DNA from: Strigops habroptila | Taxonomy: Eukaryota > Chordata > Aves > Psittaciformes > Psittacidae | Assembly: GCF_004027225.2 (NCBI RefSeq) | Contig: NW_022651115.1 | Coordinates: forward strand, 27,105-91,104 | Length of the DNA stretch: 64,000 bases | Direction of reading: 5' to 3' | Part shown: one piece after another, positions 38,402 to 49,776 of the stretch | Layout of the letters: each line of letters starts with the position of its first letter | Position numbering within the stretch: the first letter of the stretch is position 1 | Notes under the pieces: generated by a model | Databases searched by the model: none | What the model saw: only the letters and a program-made list of their open reading frames with translations | Told to the model about the DNA's origin: nothing | Program-made: the position numbers and the translations under genes

Positions 38402-39455
38402 AGCAGGAAATATGAACCTGTTGTCATTAAACAGAGTCAGTCTAGATACTGTTAAAAATGTTCCTTGGTGGAATTGCACCAGGATAATAGATTGCGATAC
38501 TGATCCAGAAAACATTGCAATGCCCCCAATTAGAATTGCTTTAAAAGCAGGATGTGCATGCCGAGGATTTAAAGTTGGAGGAAAAACGATACAAGCCCCG
38601 GCTGATGGAATAAACTGCAGATATTTGATGATACATAGCATGGGACATCTTGTTTGGGCACTCAGTGATGGTACCTGGACCACCCACCTTCCAATAACAG
38701 GGCCAGTGCGGGAAATTACCTTGGGACTCCCCACTTTGTGTCCAATTTGGAAGCGTTCCCCATTCAGGGGCAAACTAGAAACTTTGCAGATTTGAACCAA
38801 AAGAAGTGTTGATGATGACATTGACAATATAGATGACACTTGGCAAGAGCCTGAGACAGGAGTGAAAGCAGGATGGGCACTCAAATCCCTTTTTGCTCAA
38901 ATAGCTGCATATCGCAATAGGGAAGTGATTTATAATTTAATTGGACAAACTGAGAGATTGGCCAAGGTGACTAAAAAAGGCTTTATGGATCTAAATTTGC
39001 AATTACAGGCGACAACCAAAATGACTCTGCAGAACAGAATGGCATTAGACACATTGCTGTTAAAGGAACATGGTGTTTGTGGATATCTCAAAGATAGAAT
39101 CGATCACTGCTGTGTACATATACCAAACGTAACTGCAGATATAGAATATGACATTGCTCAATTAGGGAAAATTGAAAAGGAAGCTGAAAAGGAAAAAGAA
39201 GAAATAAGTCAAAATTGGGTAGGAGCATTATTTGATGGATTGGGAATCCACCTTACTGGATGGATTCATTCCCTCATAGAGACAGTGTTTACTCTATTAC
39301 TTGTGTTCCTCGCAATCTATGTGGTATATTTTTGTATTCGAAGAGAAATAACCCGGAATACCAGTTGGACACATAAAATCATTGGAGCAGTGACTCGAGA
39401 ATATCCACGACACCCAATAACTCCTCCTCTTACCTATCAGGAAACTACTACATGA
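38402..39455 (+). pseudogene. env remnant (partial surface subunit and transmembrane subunit, frameshifted)
   Basis: 38412-38795 holds the end of a cysteine-containing surface-subunit-like frame. From about 38800 a second frame encodes a transmembrane subunit: a heptad-rich helix, a Cys...CysCys motif (CGYLKDRIDHCC), and a hydrophobic membrane span near 39280-39335 followed by a short cytoplasmic tail stopping at 39453-39455. A frameshift separates the two, most of the surface subunit is deleted, and no fusion-competent product can be made. Confidence 0.8.
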
Positions 39456-39487
39456 GTGAAAACACTTGCAAAAGATGAAGTATTTTC

Positions 39488-39499
39488 AAAGGGGGGAAA
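39488..39499 (+). other. Polypurine tract
   Basis: AAAGGGGGGAAA directly before the 3' LTR, where plus-strand priming takes place in retroviruses. Confidence 0.85.
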
Positions 39500-40102
39500 T
39501 GTTAGATATATAGAATAATTAGACTTGTGATTTGCTTGATTTATGTTCCGTTAAGCCTGTTGCTAAGCCAGAGAAGTTTGGTAACTAGGATGTGGACATA
39601 GATATATGAGACTATCCAAGCGAAACAGTACTCCCCAGATTACTTCAAAGCAGAACCTTTAAGATAAGAAATGAAGATGCATACCAGTACCAGTCAGAGA
39701 GAGATAAGGAGAATGCTGGTGCAAGCACCATCGTTGGAACCTATCCAGGACTCGAAAGGTGAAAAGTACACAGCGAGGAAGACGTCTTACTTCATCTGAG
39801 GAAGACTGCTTACTTCATCTTGAGACCCCTGCCCACGACCACCAGGAGGCACTGCGCAAGCGCAGAACATATGGAAATGACTTTTGTACTCATTATAATA
39901 CGAAGCGGGGATAGGTCATGAATATGTATCAGCATAGTGGGAAAGGTGATGCATATGTAATACTTTACAGGATAAATTGTGAGCACGTTGTAACGGTCTT
40001 CGGAACCAGATTTGGGTGCGTACCCCTGGTTCCCGGGGCCTCGAAATAAAGCACCACATATAACCTCCTTAGAGTGGTTATGTGTTCTTCTCTCGGCTAA
40101 CA
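39500..40102 (+). repeat. 3' LTR, complete (603 bp)
   Basis: Starts TGTTAG and ends CTAACA, a perfect 6-bp inverted terminal repeat with the TG...CA signature. It contains AATAAA at 40045-40050 and a TTATAAT at about 39894 that could act as a TATA box. Its last 275 bp equal the 5' LTR fragment. Confidence 0.93.
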
Positions 40103-42039
40103 AAGCTGTGAGATTAAAGCCAATGCGGTTTAGAACAGACAAATGCGTGGATGCACCGGGGAAGGAAATTACCACTTTCTTGTTCTGCTCCACCCTTCAA
40201 AAAGAGAAGAGGGCTTAAAAAACCTTAAAATTCCTCCCACCACTTGAAATTTTACAGCAATATTCAAACGCCATAATCAGTTTGGGTGAAAAGATGAAAA
40301 GGAATAACCAAGTGATGGGAAGGGATGGATGATGCGGCGGGGCGGTGTGGAGAGGGAGAGTCGGCTGGGGTTGAGGTGTCTGTAGCCCTGCAATCGATCG
40401 ATGGAATGTCTGAACGTATGCTCTGGGCTGTGGGAGTTCCCAGACTGTTTCCCTTGAAATGGAAGCAATTAAATCTTTAATAATGAAAGAGCAAACTGCA
40501 AACGGGACCCTCCGGCAGAGCAACGGGGCTGCGGTCCCGGGGGCAGACGCACACGCTCGCGTGACAACTGGGGCCATTAAAGAGTGCCAAGTGAGTTTTG
40601 GCGGTGGGTAGGAGCCCTTATTATGGTGGAAGGCATTAATATGGGAAGGAAAAAAGGGGGTGGAAGAATTGGCTGGTGACAAGGTGACGTGGGGCAGAGG
40701 AGCAGGGTCATTTTGCAGCCGTTCCAGCTACCTACTTCATTGCAAGGCAATGAGCCCGTTTAGTTTCGCAGGGATTTCAGCCCGACGTGTTTCGGAAGCA
40801 TATTAAAGTTGATAAAAGTGTCACTTCACTAACTTAGCATCCAGGATGCTGCTTAACTGCAATCTGAGCTGTTCTCTACTCACTCAGTTTGCTCTGTGGC
40901 TTTGCATTTGCAGCACAAAGTGGTGTTTTGCATACAGGTTCTCCTTTTTTTGATAAGAGTTTCTTCTTAGGGGTGTTTAAAATCTCAGCACTTGGTTTCC
41001 TCTCCATAGTCTTTGGGTGTGGGAAGCGTAAAACAGCATTAAAGGGTTATGGGAGCACTGACTGACCATTTAGGGAGCTCTGGGCCTCTACATTCAGTCT
41101 TCTCATGTGCCCTGTTGAACGCTGGTGCCAGACAGTGCCATGATCTTGCTGAGCACAAGAGATTCTAGCAGAGAGCTGTCACGGTTCCCCACCTCTATAA
41201 CGGAACTTAACTGGTGCAAAGGGTCTCGCAAGGTGCTACAAGTTGTGTAGAAGTTCCTGTGTTAGTATTGATGCACTAGACCTGTATTTCCAACTCTCTG
41301 AAGTTCAGTTTCCGTGCGCATCCCAACGCGAGGACAAATGACTTGTGAAATGCAATTTGGATCCGTGAAATACACAGTTCGCCCCCAGCACCTCTGCAGG
41401 CAGAGCTGAGCTCCAAGCACATCAACAAGCCCAGGGCCTCCTCCTCACCTCTCCCCTGCTCCTCCAGCTGGGATGGCACCAGCACATCTCCTGACAGCTT
41501 CTCCTCCCTTTAGAGCACGCACCCACAACGTGTTTCAAGCGAACACTAAAGCAGGATTGAAAAGTCAAAGAACACGTACCTGGATGCGCAGGGCAGCCAG
41601 GGGAGGTGCAGCCTCCCCAGGGAGGGGTCTCCTCTGCACTGGTTCCTGCAGGGCTCTCGCTCCTTAAATAGCCCACACTCACCGGGGGGGCCCCCGTCAC
41701 AATGGGCATCTCCACAGGGACCACCACAGCTTTGGGATGGCGGCAGCATCGTGCCCATGGCCACTGGGCACCCAGGGCTTGGGATGATGCTGGTGGATCT
41801 GAGTGGTCCTACAGGTCATAGAATCAACTAGGTTGGAAAAGACCTTTAGGATCATAAAGTTCAATGATGGTTGCCCTGAGTGGTCCCACAGATGTTGCTG
41901 GTGGCCATAGGTGATCCCACAGATAATGCTGGGTGGGTCTTGGGGTGGTGCTGGTGGCTATGGGTGATCCCAGCGATGGTGCTGGTGGCCCTGGGTAGTC
42001 CTACTACCCTAAAACCCATCTGGTACCCCCAAACCCAAC
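40103..42039. other. Intergenic sequence, no gene recognised
   Basis: Unique sequence of mixed composition to about 41800, then a CR1 tail and degenerate GGTGATCCCACAGATGATGC-like repeats. Open frames are under 110 codons with no domain I recognise. A TTAAATAG at about 41665 and several splice-like signals are not enough to propose a gene. Confidence 0.55.
41818..41878 (-). mobile_element. CR1 3'-tail fragment
   Basis: ATAGAATCAACTAGGTTGGA, then AAAGACCTTTAGGATCATAA: the typical inverted CR1 3' end. Confidence 0.85.
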
Positions 42040-42545
42040 AAGGGCCAGGAATCTCCATGTGTCCCAGCACCCCTGGTGCCCCTAAACCATCCCCAAACCC
42101 ACCCAGTGCCCCCCAAGCCCAGGCATCACCATCCCTCCCAACCCACCTGTGGCACCCTGGTACACTTGAAGCACCCAAACCCCCACCTGGTACCCCCAAA
42201 TGCACCCAGCCCCAGGCACCTGCATTGCTGCCAGTGCCCAGGGTACCCCTAAACCACCCTGGAACACACGTGGTGCACCAAAACCCAACCAACCCAGGCA
42301 TCTCCATCCCTCCCAGCACCCCTGGTACCCCAAAACCACCCAAACCCCACTTAGTGCCCCCCAACCCATGTAACCCCCAGCATTTCCATCCTTCACAGCA
42401 CCCCTGGTACCCCAAAACCACCCAAACCCCACTTAGTGCCCCCCAACCCATGACACCCCCAGCATCTCCATCCTTCACAGCACCCCTGGTACCCCAAAAC
42501 CACCCAAACCCCACTCAGTGCCCCCCAACCCATCTGACCCCCTTA
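42040..42545. repeat. Minisatellite (CCCTGGTACCCCAAAACCAC units)
   Basis: Units of about 60-110 bp containing CTGGTACCCC, CCAAACCCCACTTAGTGCCC and CAGCATCTCCATCCTTCACA. It runs up to the acceptor-like sequence of the candidate exon at 42557. Confidence 0.9.
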
Positions 42546-42556
42546 AAACGCCGCAG

Positions 42557-42669
42557 ATGGAGCTGGAGGGATGGGATGGATCCAGAGGGACCTGGACACC
42601 CTTGGGGTGCTCAGCGCCAGCCTCATGGAGCTCAACCAAGCCAAGCGCAAGGTCCTGCCCCTGGAGTGA
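42557..42669 (+). CDS. Candidate terminal exon of an unidentified gene
   Basis: A pyrimidine-containing stretch ending CGCCGCAG is followed by a phase-1-entry frame of 36 codons plus stop: GAGGMGWIQRDLDTLGVLSA and then SLMELNQAKRKVLPLE. Heptad-like hydrophobics suggest a helical C-terminus. It is a rare non-repetitive island between two minisatellites, and its composition is unlike them. I do not recognise the family and cannot see upstream exons; they may be short, off in the repeats, or absent. It could also be a chance frame or an exon relic. Confidence 0.3.
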
Positions 42670-43668
42670 CTGGGAGGGTGCTGGGGGCAACTGGGATGCA
42701 CTGGGAGCAAGTGGGACTGCACTGAAGGTGGCTGGGGTCACGCTGTGGGCAACTGGAGGTGACTGGGGGGGGGTGCAGAGGGCACAGTGGGAGGAACTGG
42801 GATCACTGGGTGGAACTGGGAATGACTGGGAGCATGCTGGGGGCAACTGGGGTGTGCTGGGGGCAACCGGGGCTGTGATGGCAGCAACTGGGAGTGACTG
42901 AAGGTGACTGGGTCCTCACTGGGGGCAACTGGGATATACTGGGGTCATACTGGGATATACTGGGGTCATACTGGGATCTACGAGGTCATACTGGGATCAC
43001 ACTGGGGTCACTGGGATCGCATTGGGGTCATACTGGGATGACCCTTGGGTCACACTGGGATCTTCTGGGGTCATACTGGGATGTACTGGGACATAGTGGG
43101 GTCATGCTGGGATATCTTAAGGATGCACTGGGGTCATACAGGGATCACACTGGTGTCATACTGGGATGTACTGGGATCACACTGGGGTCATACTGGGATA
43201 TACTGTGATCACACTGGTGTCATACTGGGCCACGCTGGGATATGCTAAGAGTATACCTGGGTCATAGTGGGATATACTGGGACATACTGGGATCACCCGG
43301 TGGTCATACTGAGATATACTGGCTCATACAGGAATCGCCCTGGGATCCCACTGGGATGTACTGGGACACACTGGGGTTGTATGGGGCCACGCTGAGATAC
43401 CGGACACACTGGGATATACCTGGACATACTGGGGTGATACTGGGATCACACTGGGATATACTGGGATGCACTGGTATCTGACTGGGTTATACTGGGGTCG
43501 CTCTGGGTTCACACTGGGATATACTGGGATCACACTGGGGCACACTGAGGGCACACTGAGATATACTGGAATATACTGGGATACACTGGGGATATACTGG
43601 GATATACTGGGATATACTGGGGACACACTGGGATATACTGGAACACACTGGGCTGGGCTGTGAGGGGC
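42670..43668. repeat. ACTGGGATATACTGGGGTCAT-type minisatellite
   Basis: A 1-kb array of 9-12-bp units (ACTGGGATCAC, ACTGGGGTCAT, ACTGGGATATA) on the 5' side of CENPA, with no gene inside. Confidence 0.94.
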
Positions 43669-44278
43669 ACTCAGCACCCAGCCAGGCCGTGCGGGGCTCA
43701 GCACCATCCGGGCCGTGCTGTGTGCTCAGCACCATCCGAGCCGTGTGGGGAGCTCAGCACCATCCAGGCCGTGCCATGTGCTCAGCACCATCCGAGCCGT
43801 GCCATGTGCTCAGCACCATCCGGGCCGTGCGGGGCTCAGCACCATCCAGGCCGTGCGGGGCGCTCAGCACCATCCGGGCTGTGCCGTGTGCGCAGCATCA
43901 TCCGGGCCGTGCGGGGCTCAGCACCATCCAGGCCGTGCAGGGCTCAGCACCATCCGGGCTGTGAGGGGCGCTCAGCACCATCTGGGCTGTGCCATCTGCT
44001 CAGCACCATCCGGGCTGTGCGGGGCGCTCAGCACCATCCGGGCCGTGCCATGTGCTCAGCACCCATCCGGGCTGTGCAGGGCTCAGCACCATCCGGGCTG
44101 TGCAGGGCGCTCAGCACCATCCGGGCCGTGCCGTGTGCTCAGCACCATCCAGGCTCTTCGATGGGCTCAGCATCCATCCGGGCTGTGTGGGGCGTTCAGC
44201 ACCATCCGGGCCGTGCGGGGCGCTCAGCACCATCCGGGCCGTGCGGGACGCTCAGCACCATCCGGGCTCCGGAGTCGC
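43669..44278. repeat. CTCAGCACCATCCGGGCCGTG-type minisatellite
   Basis: About 20 units of 27-33 bp, CpG-containing, ending about 210 bp before the CENPA ATG. Plus-strand frames of 250-290 codons here are repeat artefacts. Confidence 0.95.
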
Positions 44279-44289
44279 TCCGGGGTCAC

Positions 44290-44488
44290 TCCGGGTCTCC
44301 AGTACCATCGAGTCGCGGCCTCCGGCGGTGCAGAGCGGCCGCGCGGGCGCCCATTGGCTGTTTTGGGGGGGGGAGCGGAAGTGACGTTCGGAGCGGCGCG
44401 GCGCGGCGGGAGGTTTGAATCGCGCGGCGGCGGTTCGGGGGTCCCGCGCGTGACGGGACGAGGGGGCTTTGTGACGTCACTCAGCGCC
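44290..44488 (+). promoter_or_regulatory. CENPA promoter with CCAAT, ETS/CRE-like, CDE/CHR and palindromic CRE sites
   Basis: CpG-rich, no TATA box. An inverted CCAAT (ATTGG 44353-44357) is followed by GCGGAAGTGACG (ETS/CRE-like, about 44375-44386), then GGCGG at 44405-44409, four bases, and TTTGAA at 44414-44419, the spacing of a CDE/CHR tandem. A perfect TGACGTCA lies at 44472-44479, ten bases before the ATG. CDE/CHR and NF-Y sites are known to drive G2/M-phase genes; use here is inferred. Confidence 0.65.
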
Positions 44489-47400
44489 ATGGCCCGGCCC
44501 AAGCCTCGCGCCCCCCGGCGCAGGAGACCCCCCGAGGCCCCGCCCCCCCCTCCCGAGCCCCCGCGGCGCCGCCGTGAGTGACCCCACAGGGACCCATAGC
44601 GACCCACCGCGACCCATAGAGACCCCATAGAGACCCACCGCGATCAATAGAGACCCCAGAGAGACCCATAGACACCCATGGAGACCCCACTGGGACCCAC
44701 CGCGACCCATAGAGACCCCATAGAGACCTCACCGCGACCCACAGGGACACATAAAGACCCCATAGAGACCCCACCGCGACCCATAGAGACCCATGGAGAC
44801 CCCACTGGGACCCACCGCGACCCATAGGGACCCATAGAGACCCCATAGAGACCCAATAGAGACCCCACCGCGACCCATAGGGACCCATAGAGACCATAGA
44901 GACCCCACTGGGACCTATAGAGACCTCATAGAGACCCCACTGGGACCCATAGGGACCCATAGAGATCCCACTGGGACTAATAGAGACCCATAGAGACCAT
45001 AGGGACCGATAGAGACCCCACTGGGACCCATAGGGACCCATAGAGACCCCATAGAGCCCCCCATGGAGACCCCCCATGGATACCCCCTCCACCCCACCAC
45101 GTACCCTCCCATAGACACCCCCAATGGGATCCCCCCATGGACACCCCCCATAACCATCACCTCTATGGACCTGCCCCCGGCGATCCAGCCCTGCCCCTCT
45201 CCCAGCCCTAGAGATCCCCCCTGCGCCCTATAGAGCCTCCCCCACCCCATAGATCCCTCCCTGCACCCCACAGCTCCATCCTCCCCATCCCCCCCCCCAT
45301 GCTGGTGGCCTCTGACTCTGTCCCCTTGTCCCCTCTTGTCCCCCCATGTCCCCATGTCCCCCCATGTCCCCCGTGTCCCCCCCATGTCCCCATGTTCCCA
45401 TGTCTCCCCATGTCCCCCTGTGCCCCTCATGTCCCCCCATGTCCCCATGTCCCCATGTCCCCCGTGTCCCCCCGTGTCCCGCAGGGTTCCGTCCCGGGCA
45501 GCGGGTGCTGCAGGAGATCCGGCGGTACCAGAGCAGCACCCGGCTGCTGCTGCGCCCCGCGCCCTTCGCCCGCCTGGTGAGACCCCAAACCACCCCCAAA
45601 CCCCCCCACAACCCCCCCAAACCACCCCCAAAACCCCCCCAAACCCCCCAAGCCTCCCAAAACACCCCCAAAACAGCCCCAAACACCCCCAAACCCCTCC
45701 ACACCCCCCAAAACCCCCCCAAAACCCCCCCAAGCCCCCCAAAACACCCCCAAAACAGCCCCAAACACCCCCAACCCCCTCCACACCCCCCCAAAACCCC
45801 CCCAAAACCCCCCCAACCCCCCCCACAACCCTCCCAAACCACCCCCAAAACCCCCCCAAGCCCCCTCCACAACCCCCCCAAAACCCCCCCAACCCCCCCA
45901 AACCAGCCACAAACGCCCCCAAAACACCCCTAACCCCCCCAAAACCCCCAATCCTCCCAACCCCCCCAAAACAACCCCAAACCAGCCCCAAACACCCCCA
46001 AAACACCTCCCAACCCATGTCCCCATGTCCCCCCATTGCCCTCCATGTCCCCCCATGCCCCCCCCATGTCCCCCGTTTCCCCCTTGTCCCCCCACATCCC
46101 CTTGTTCCCTCATGTCCCCATGTCCCCCATGTCCCCCCATATCCCCCCATGTCCCCCATGCCTCCCATGTCCCCCCATGCCCCCCATGCCCCCCAATGCC
46201 CCCCATGCTCCCCATGCCCCCCATGTCCCCATGTCCCCCATACCCCCAATGCCCCCCATGATCCCCATGCCCCCCATGCCCCCCATATCCCCCCATGTCC
46301 CCATGCCCCCCCATGTCCCCATGTCCCCCATGTCCCCATGCCCCCCCATGTCCCCATGCCCCCCATGTCCCCCCATTTCCCTGTCCCCATGCCCCCCATG
46401 TCCATACCCCCATGTCCCCATGCCCCCCCATGTCCCCATGCCCCCCATGTCCCCCATATCCCCCCATGTCCCCATGCCCCCCATGTCCCCCCATGCCCCC
46501 CATGTCCCCCATATCCTCCCATGCCCCCCATGTCCCCAGGTGCGGGAGATCTGTCTCATCTTCACCCGTGGGGTGGATTACCGGTGGCAGAGCATGGCCC
46601 TGATGGCCCTGCAGGAGGTGGGTGCTGGGGGTCCCATGGGTGCTTGGGGGGCAGTGGGGGGGCTCTCATGGGTGCTGGGGAAGGGTGGGTTAGGGTCTCA
46701 TGGCCCGGTTTGGGGTGTTTTGGGGGTCCCACGGGGTGTTTCAGGATGGGTTTGGGGTTGGCATTGGGGTGTTTTGGGGTGGTTTGGGGGTTCCAGGGGG
46801 TGTTTTCATGTGTTTTGGGGCTCTCATTGTATGTTTTGGGGGCCTCGTGGTGTGTTTTGGGGTGATTTGGGGGGTGTTTGATGTGGGTTTGGGTCTCAAG
46901 GTGTATTTTGGGGTGGTTCAGGGTGTTTTGGCCATTGTTTTGGGGGTCTCTTGGTATGGTTTGGGGGTTCTGTGGGGTATCCTGCTTTATTTGGGGGGTC
47001 TCATGGGGTGGTTTGGGGTCTCCAGGTGTGTTTTGGGGTGTTTGGGGGTTGTTTTGGAGCTGTTTTGGAGGGGGTGGGGTGTTTCGGGATGGTTTTGTGG
47101 TTCCCTGGAGTTTTTGGGGTGTTTTGGGGGTGTTTTGGACCTGCTCGGGGGGGGGGTTGGGGTGTTTGGGGGTCTCCTGGGGTGTTTTGGGATGTGTCTG
47201 GGGCGTTTTGGGGGCCTCGCAGTGTGTTTTGGGGCATTTTGGGATGTTTCTGGGGTGTTTTGGAGTCTCACGGGGTGTTCTGTGGTGGTTTTGGGGTGTT
47301 CTGGGGTGTTTTGGGGTCTCGTGGGGTGTTCTAGGGTGGTTTTGGGGTGGTTTGGAGCTGTTTTGAGGTGGTTTTGGAGTGTTCTGGGGTGGTTTTGGGG

Positions 47401-48855
47401 TGGTTTGGGGTCTCACGCTGTGTTCTGGGGTGGTTCTGGCATGGTTTGGGGTTGTTTTGAAGCTCTTTTGGAATGGTTTTGGGGCGTTTTGGGGGTCTCA
47501 CGCTGTGTTCTGGGGTGGTTCTGGGGTAGTTTTGGACTGGTTTGGGCTGGATTTGGGCTGTTTTGGGCTGTTTTGAGCTGTTCTGGGCTCGATTTGGGCG
47601 GGTTTGGGCTGGTTTGGGCTAGATTTGGGCGGGTTTGGGCTGTTTTGAGCTGTTCGGGGCTCGATTTGGGCTGGTTTTGGGCTGTTTTGGGGCTGTTTTG
47701 GGCTGTTTTTGACCTGGTTTGGGCTGTTCTGGGCTGGATTTGGGCTGTTCTGGGCTGGATTTGGGCTGTTCTGGGGCTGTTTTGGGCTGTTTTGGGCTGG
47801 TTTTGAGCTCTTTGGGTCTGTTTTGGGGCTGTTTTGGGCTGTTTTGGGGCTGTTTGGGCTGGTTTGGGCTGGATTTGGGCTGTTCTGGGGCTGTTCTGGG
47901 CTGGATTTGGGCTGTTTTGGGGCTGTTTTGGGCTGTTTTGGGGCTGTTTGGGGCTGTTTTGGGCTGTCCTGGGGCTGTTTTGGGCTGTTTTGGGGCTGTT
48001 TTGGGGCTGTTTTGGGCTGTTTTGGGCTGGTTTTGGGCTGTTTTGGGCTTTTTGGGCTGGTTTGGGCTGGATATGGGCTGTTCTGGGGCTGTTTTGGGCT
48101 GGTTTTGGGCTGGTTTGGGCTGGTTTTGAGCTCTTCGGGTCTGTTTTGGGGCTGTTTTGGGCTGTTTTGGGCTGTTCTGGGCTGGATTTGGGCTGGTTTT
48201 GGCTGTTTTGGGCTGTTCTGGGCTGGATTTGGGCTGTTTTGGGCTGTTTTGGGGCTGTTTTGAGCTGTTTTGGGCTGTTTTGGGGCTGTTTTGGGCTGGT
48301 TTTGGGCTGTTTTGGGCTGTTCTGGGGCTGGTTTGGGGCTGTTTTGGGCTGTTTTGGGCTGTCCTGGGGCTGTTTTGGGCTGTTTTGGGCTGTCCTGGGG
48401 CTGTTTTGGGCTGGTTTGGGCTGTCCTGGGGCTGTTTTGGTCTGTTTTGGGATGTTTGGGCTGTTTGGGCTGTCCTGGGGCTGTTTTGGGCTGTTTTGGG
48501 CTGTCCTGGGGCTGGTTTGGGCTGGTTTGGGCTGTTTGGGGCTGTCCTGGGGCTGGTTTGGGCTGGTTTGGGCTGGTTTGGGGCTGGTTTTGGGCTGGTT
48601 TGGGCTGTTTTGGGCTGGTTTGGGCTGGTTTGGGCTGTTTGGGCTGTCCTGGGGCTGGTTTGGGCTGTTTGGGCTGCCCGGGCTGCGCGGTGCTGCGGGT
48701 GCCAGCGTGCCGTGGCGCAGGCGGCGGAGGCGTTCCTGGTGCGGCTGCTGGAGGACGCGTACCTGTGCTCGCTGCACGCGCGCCGCGTCACGCTCTTCCC
48801 CCGCGACCTGCAGCTCGCGCGGCGCCTGCGCGGCATCGAGGCGGGGGTGGGCTGA
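44489..48855 (+). CDS. CENPA: Centromere protein A (histone H3 variant)
   Basis: CENP-A replaces H3 in centromeric nucleosomes and specifies kinetochore position. Exons: 44489-44573, 45485-45576, 46540-46617 and 48721-48855, phases continuous, total 129 residues (human 140). The N-terminal tail is basic and proline-rich ([20 protein letters not shown]). The histone fold contains [60 protein letters not shown] and the [19 protein letters not shown] end, with loop 1 extended by Arg-Gly as in CENP-A rather than canonical H3. It ends GIEAGVG like vertebrate CENP-A, where the C-terminal tail recruits CENP-C. Each intron holds its own minisatellite. Start: the first ATG after the promoter, in GCGCCATGG context. 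Confidence 0.96.
44580..45130. repeat. GACCCATAGAGACCCCACCG-type minisatellite, CENPA intron 1
   Basis: An array of 10-, 15- and 20-bp units; the rest of the intron to 45484 is C-rich with CCCCATGTCCCC units. Confidence 0.93.
45580..46535. repeat. C-rich arrays in CENPA intron 2
   Basis: First AACCCCCCCAAAACCCCCCC units (about 45580-46015), then CCCCCCATGTCCCCATGTCC units up to the acceptor at 46539. The coding strand is almost free of G for long stretches in the first half. Confidence 0.94.
46640..48690. repeat. G/T-rich arrays in CENPA intron 3 (TTTTGGGCTG units)
   Basis: First degenerate TGTTTTGGGGTGGTTTGGGG units (about 46680-47520), then more than 100 copies of TTTGGGCTGGTTTGGGCTG-like units up to 48690. 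All long open frames here are spurious. Confidence 0.96.
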
Positions 48856-48867
48856 GGGACCCTCCCG

Positions 48868-49740
48868 GACCCCCGCACCCCCCCGGGACCCCCGCCCCCC
48901 CCGCGGGACCCCCACAGCCCCCCGGGACCCCCGCACCCCCCCGGGACCCCCGCACCCCCCCGGAACCCCAACACCCCCCCGGGACCCCCGCACCCCCCCG
49001 GGACCCCCGCCCCCCCCGCGGGACCCCCACAGCCCCGCGGGACCCCCGCACCCCCCCGGGACCCCCGCCCCCCCCGCGGGACCCCCACAGCCCCCCGGGA
49101 CCCCCGCACCCCCCCGGGACCCCCGCAACCCCCCGGGACCCAAACAACCCCCCGGGACCCCCACACCCCCCGGGAGCCCCGCACCCCCACGGGACCCCCG
49201 CACCCCCCCGGGACCCCCGCACCCCCCCGGAACCCCAACACCCCCCCGGGACCCCCGCACCCCCCCGGGACCCCCGCAACCCCCCGGGACCCAAACAACC
49301 CCCCGGGACCCCCACACCCCCCGGGACCCCCGCACCCCCACGGGACCCCCGCACCCCCCCGGGACCCAAACACCCCCCCGGGACCCTCGCAACTCCCCGG
49401 GACCCCCGCAACCCCCCAGGACCCAAACACCCCCCATGGGACCTCAAAACCCCCCCGGGACCCAAACACCTCCTGGGACCCCAGTACCTCCCATGGGACC
49501 CCAACATCCCCCCCATGGGACCCAAACACCCCCCCACGGGAGCCCAGCACCCCCATGGGACCCCAGCACCCCCTATGGGACCCCAACCCCCCCATGGGAC
49601 CCCAGCACCCTCCATGGGACCCAAACACCACCTAAGGACCCTCAGCACCCTCCATACCACCCCAATCCACTCCATGGGACCCCCGACACCCCCCACTGTA
49701 CCCGCAAACCCCCCAGGGACCCCCCTACACCCCCTTCATG
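48868..49740. repeat. CENPA 3'-UTR minisatellite (GGGACCCCCGCACCCCCCC)
   Basis: Starts 13 bp after the CENPA stop codon. Roughly 19-20-bp units with alternating CCCGGGACCC junctions; from about 49430 the units change to CCATGGGACCCCAGCACCCC. It mimics a proline- or glycine-rich protein in all frames but is non-coding. Confidence 0.93.
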
Positions 49741-49776
49741 CTGACAGAGACTCCCCTATGGGGATTCCCCCCTCCC

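Larger units (their letters stand above)
34808..40102 (+). mobile_element. Defective endogenous retrovirus with env, two LTRs and an internal GC-rich insert
   Basis: A 5' LTR fragment, primer-binding-site-like sequence, gag start, GC-rich non-viral block, partial pol (RT end, RNase H, integrase pieces), env fragments, polypurine tract and complete 3' LTR lie in the normal retroviral order. The interior is only 4.4 kb. Protease, most of gag, most of RT, the integrase C-terminus and much of the surface glycoprotein are missing, and frames are broken at least twice, so it cannot encode a functional virus. The two LTRs show no difference by eye over the shared 275 bp, which indicates a recent insertion of an already defective genome. 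No target-site duplication could be assigned because the left LTR is truncated. Confidence 0.93.

Noticed and set aside
45336-46881. Long Pro/Met/His-rich frames on both strands (up to 538 codons)
   Set aside because: They arise from CCCCATGTCCCC and AACCCCCCC arrays in CENPA intron 2 and cross the real exon 46540-46617 in the wrong frame.
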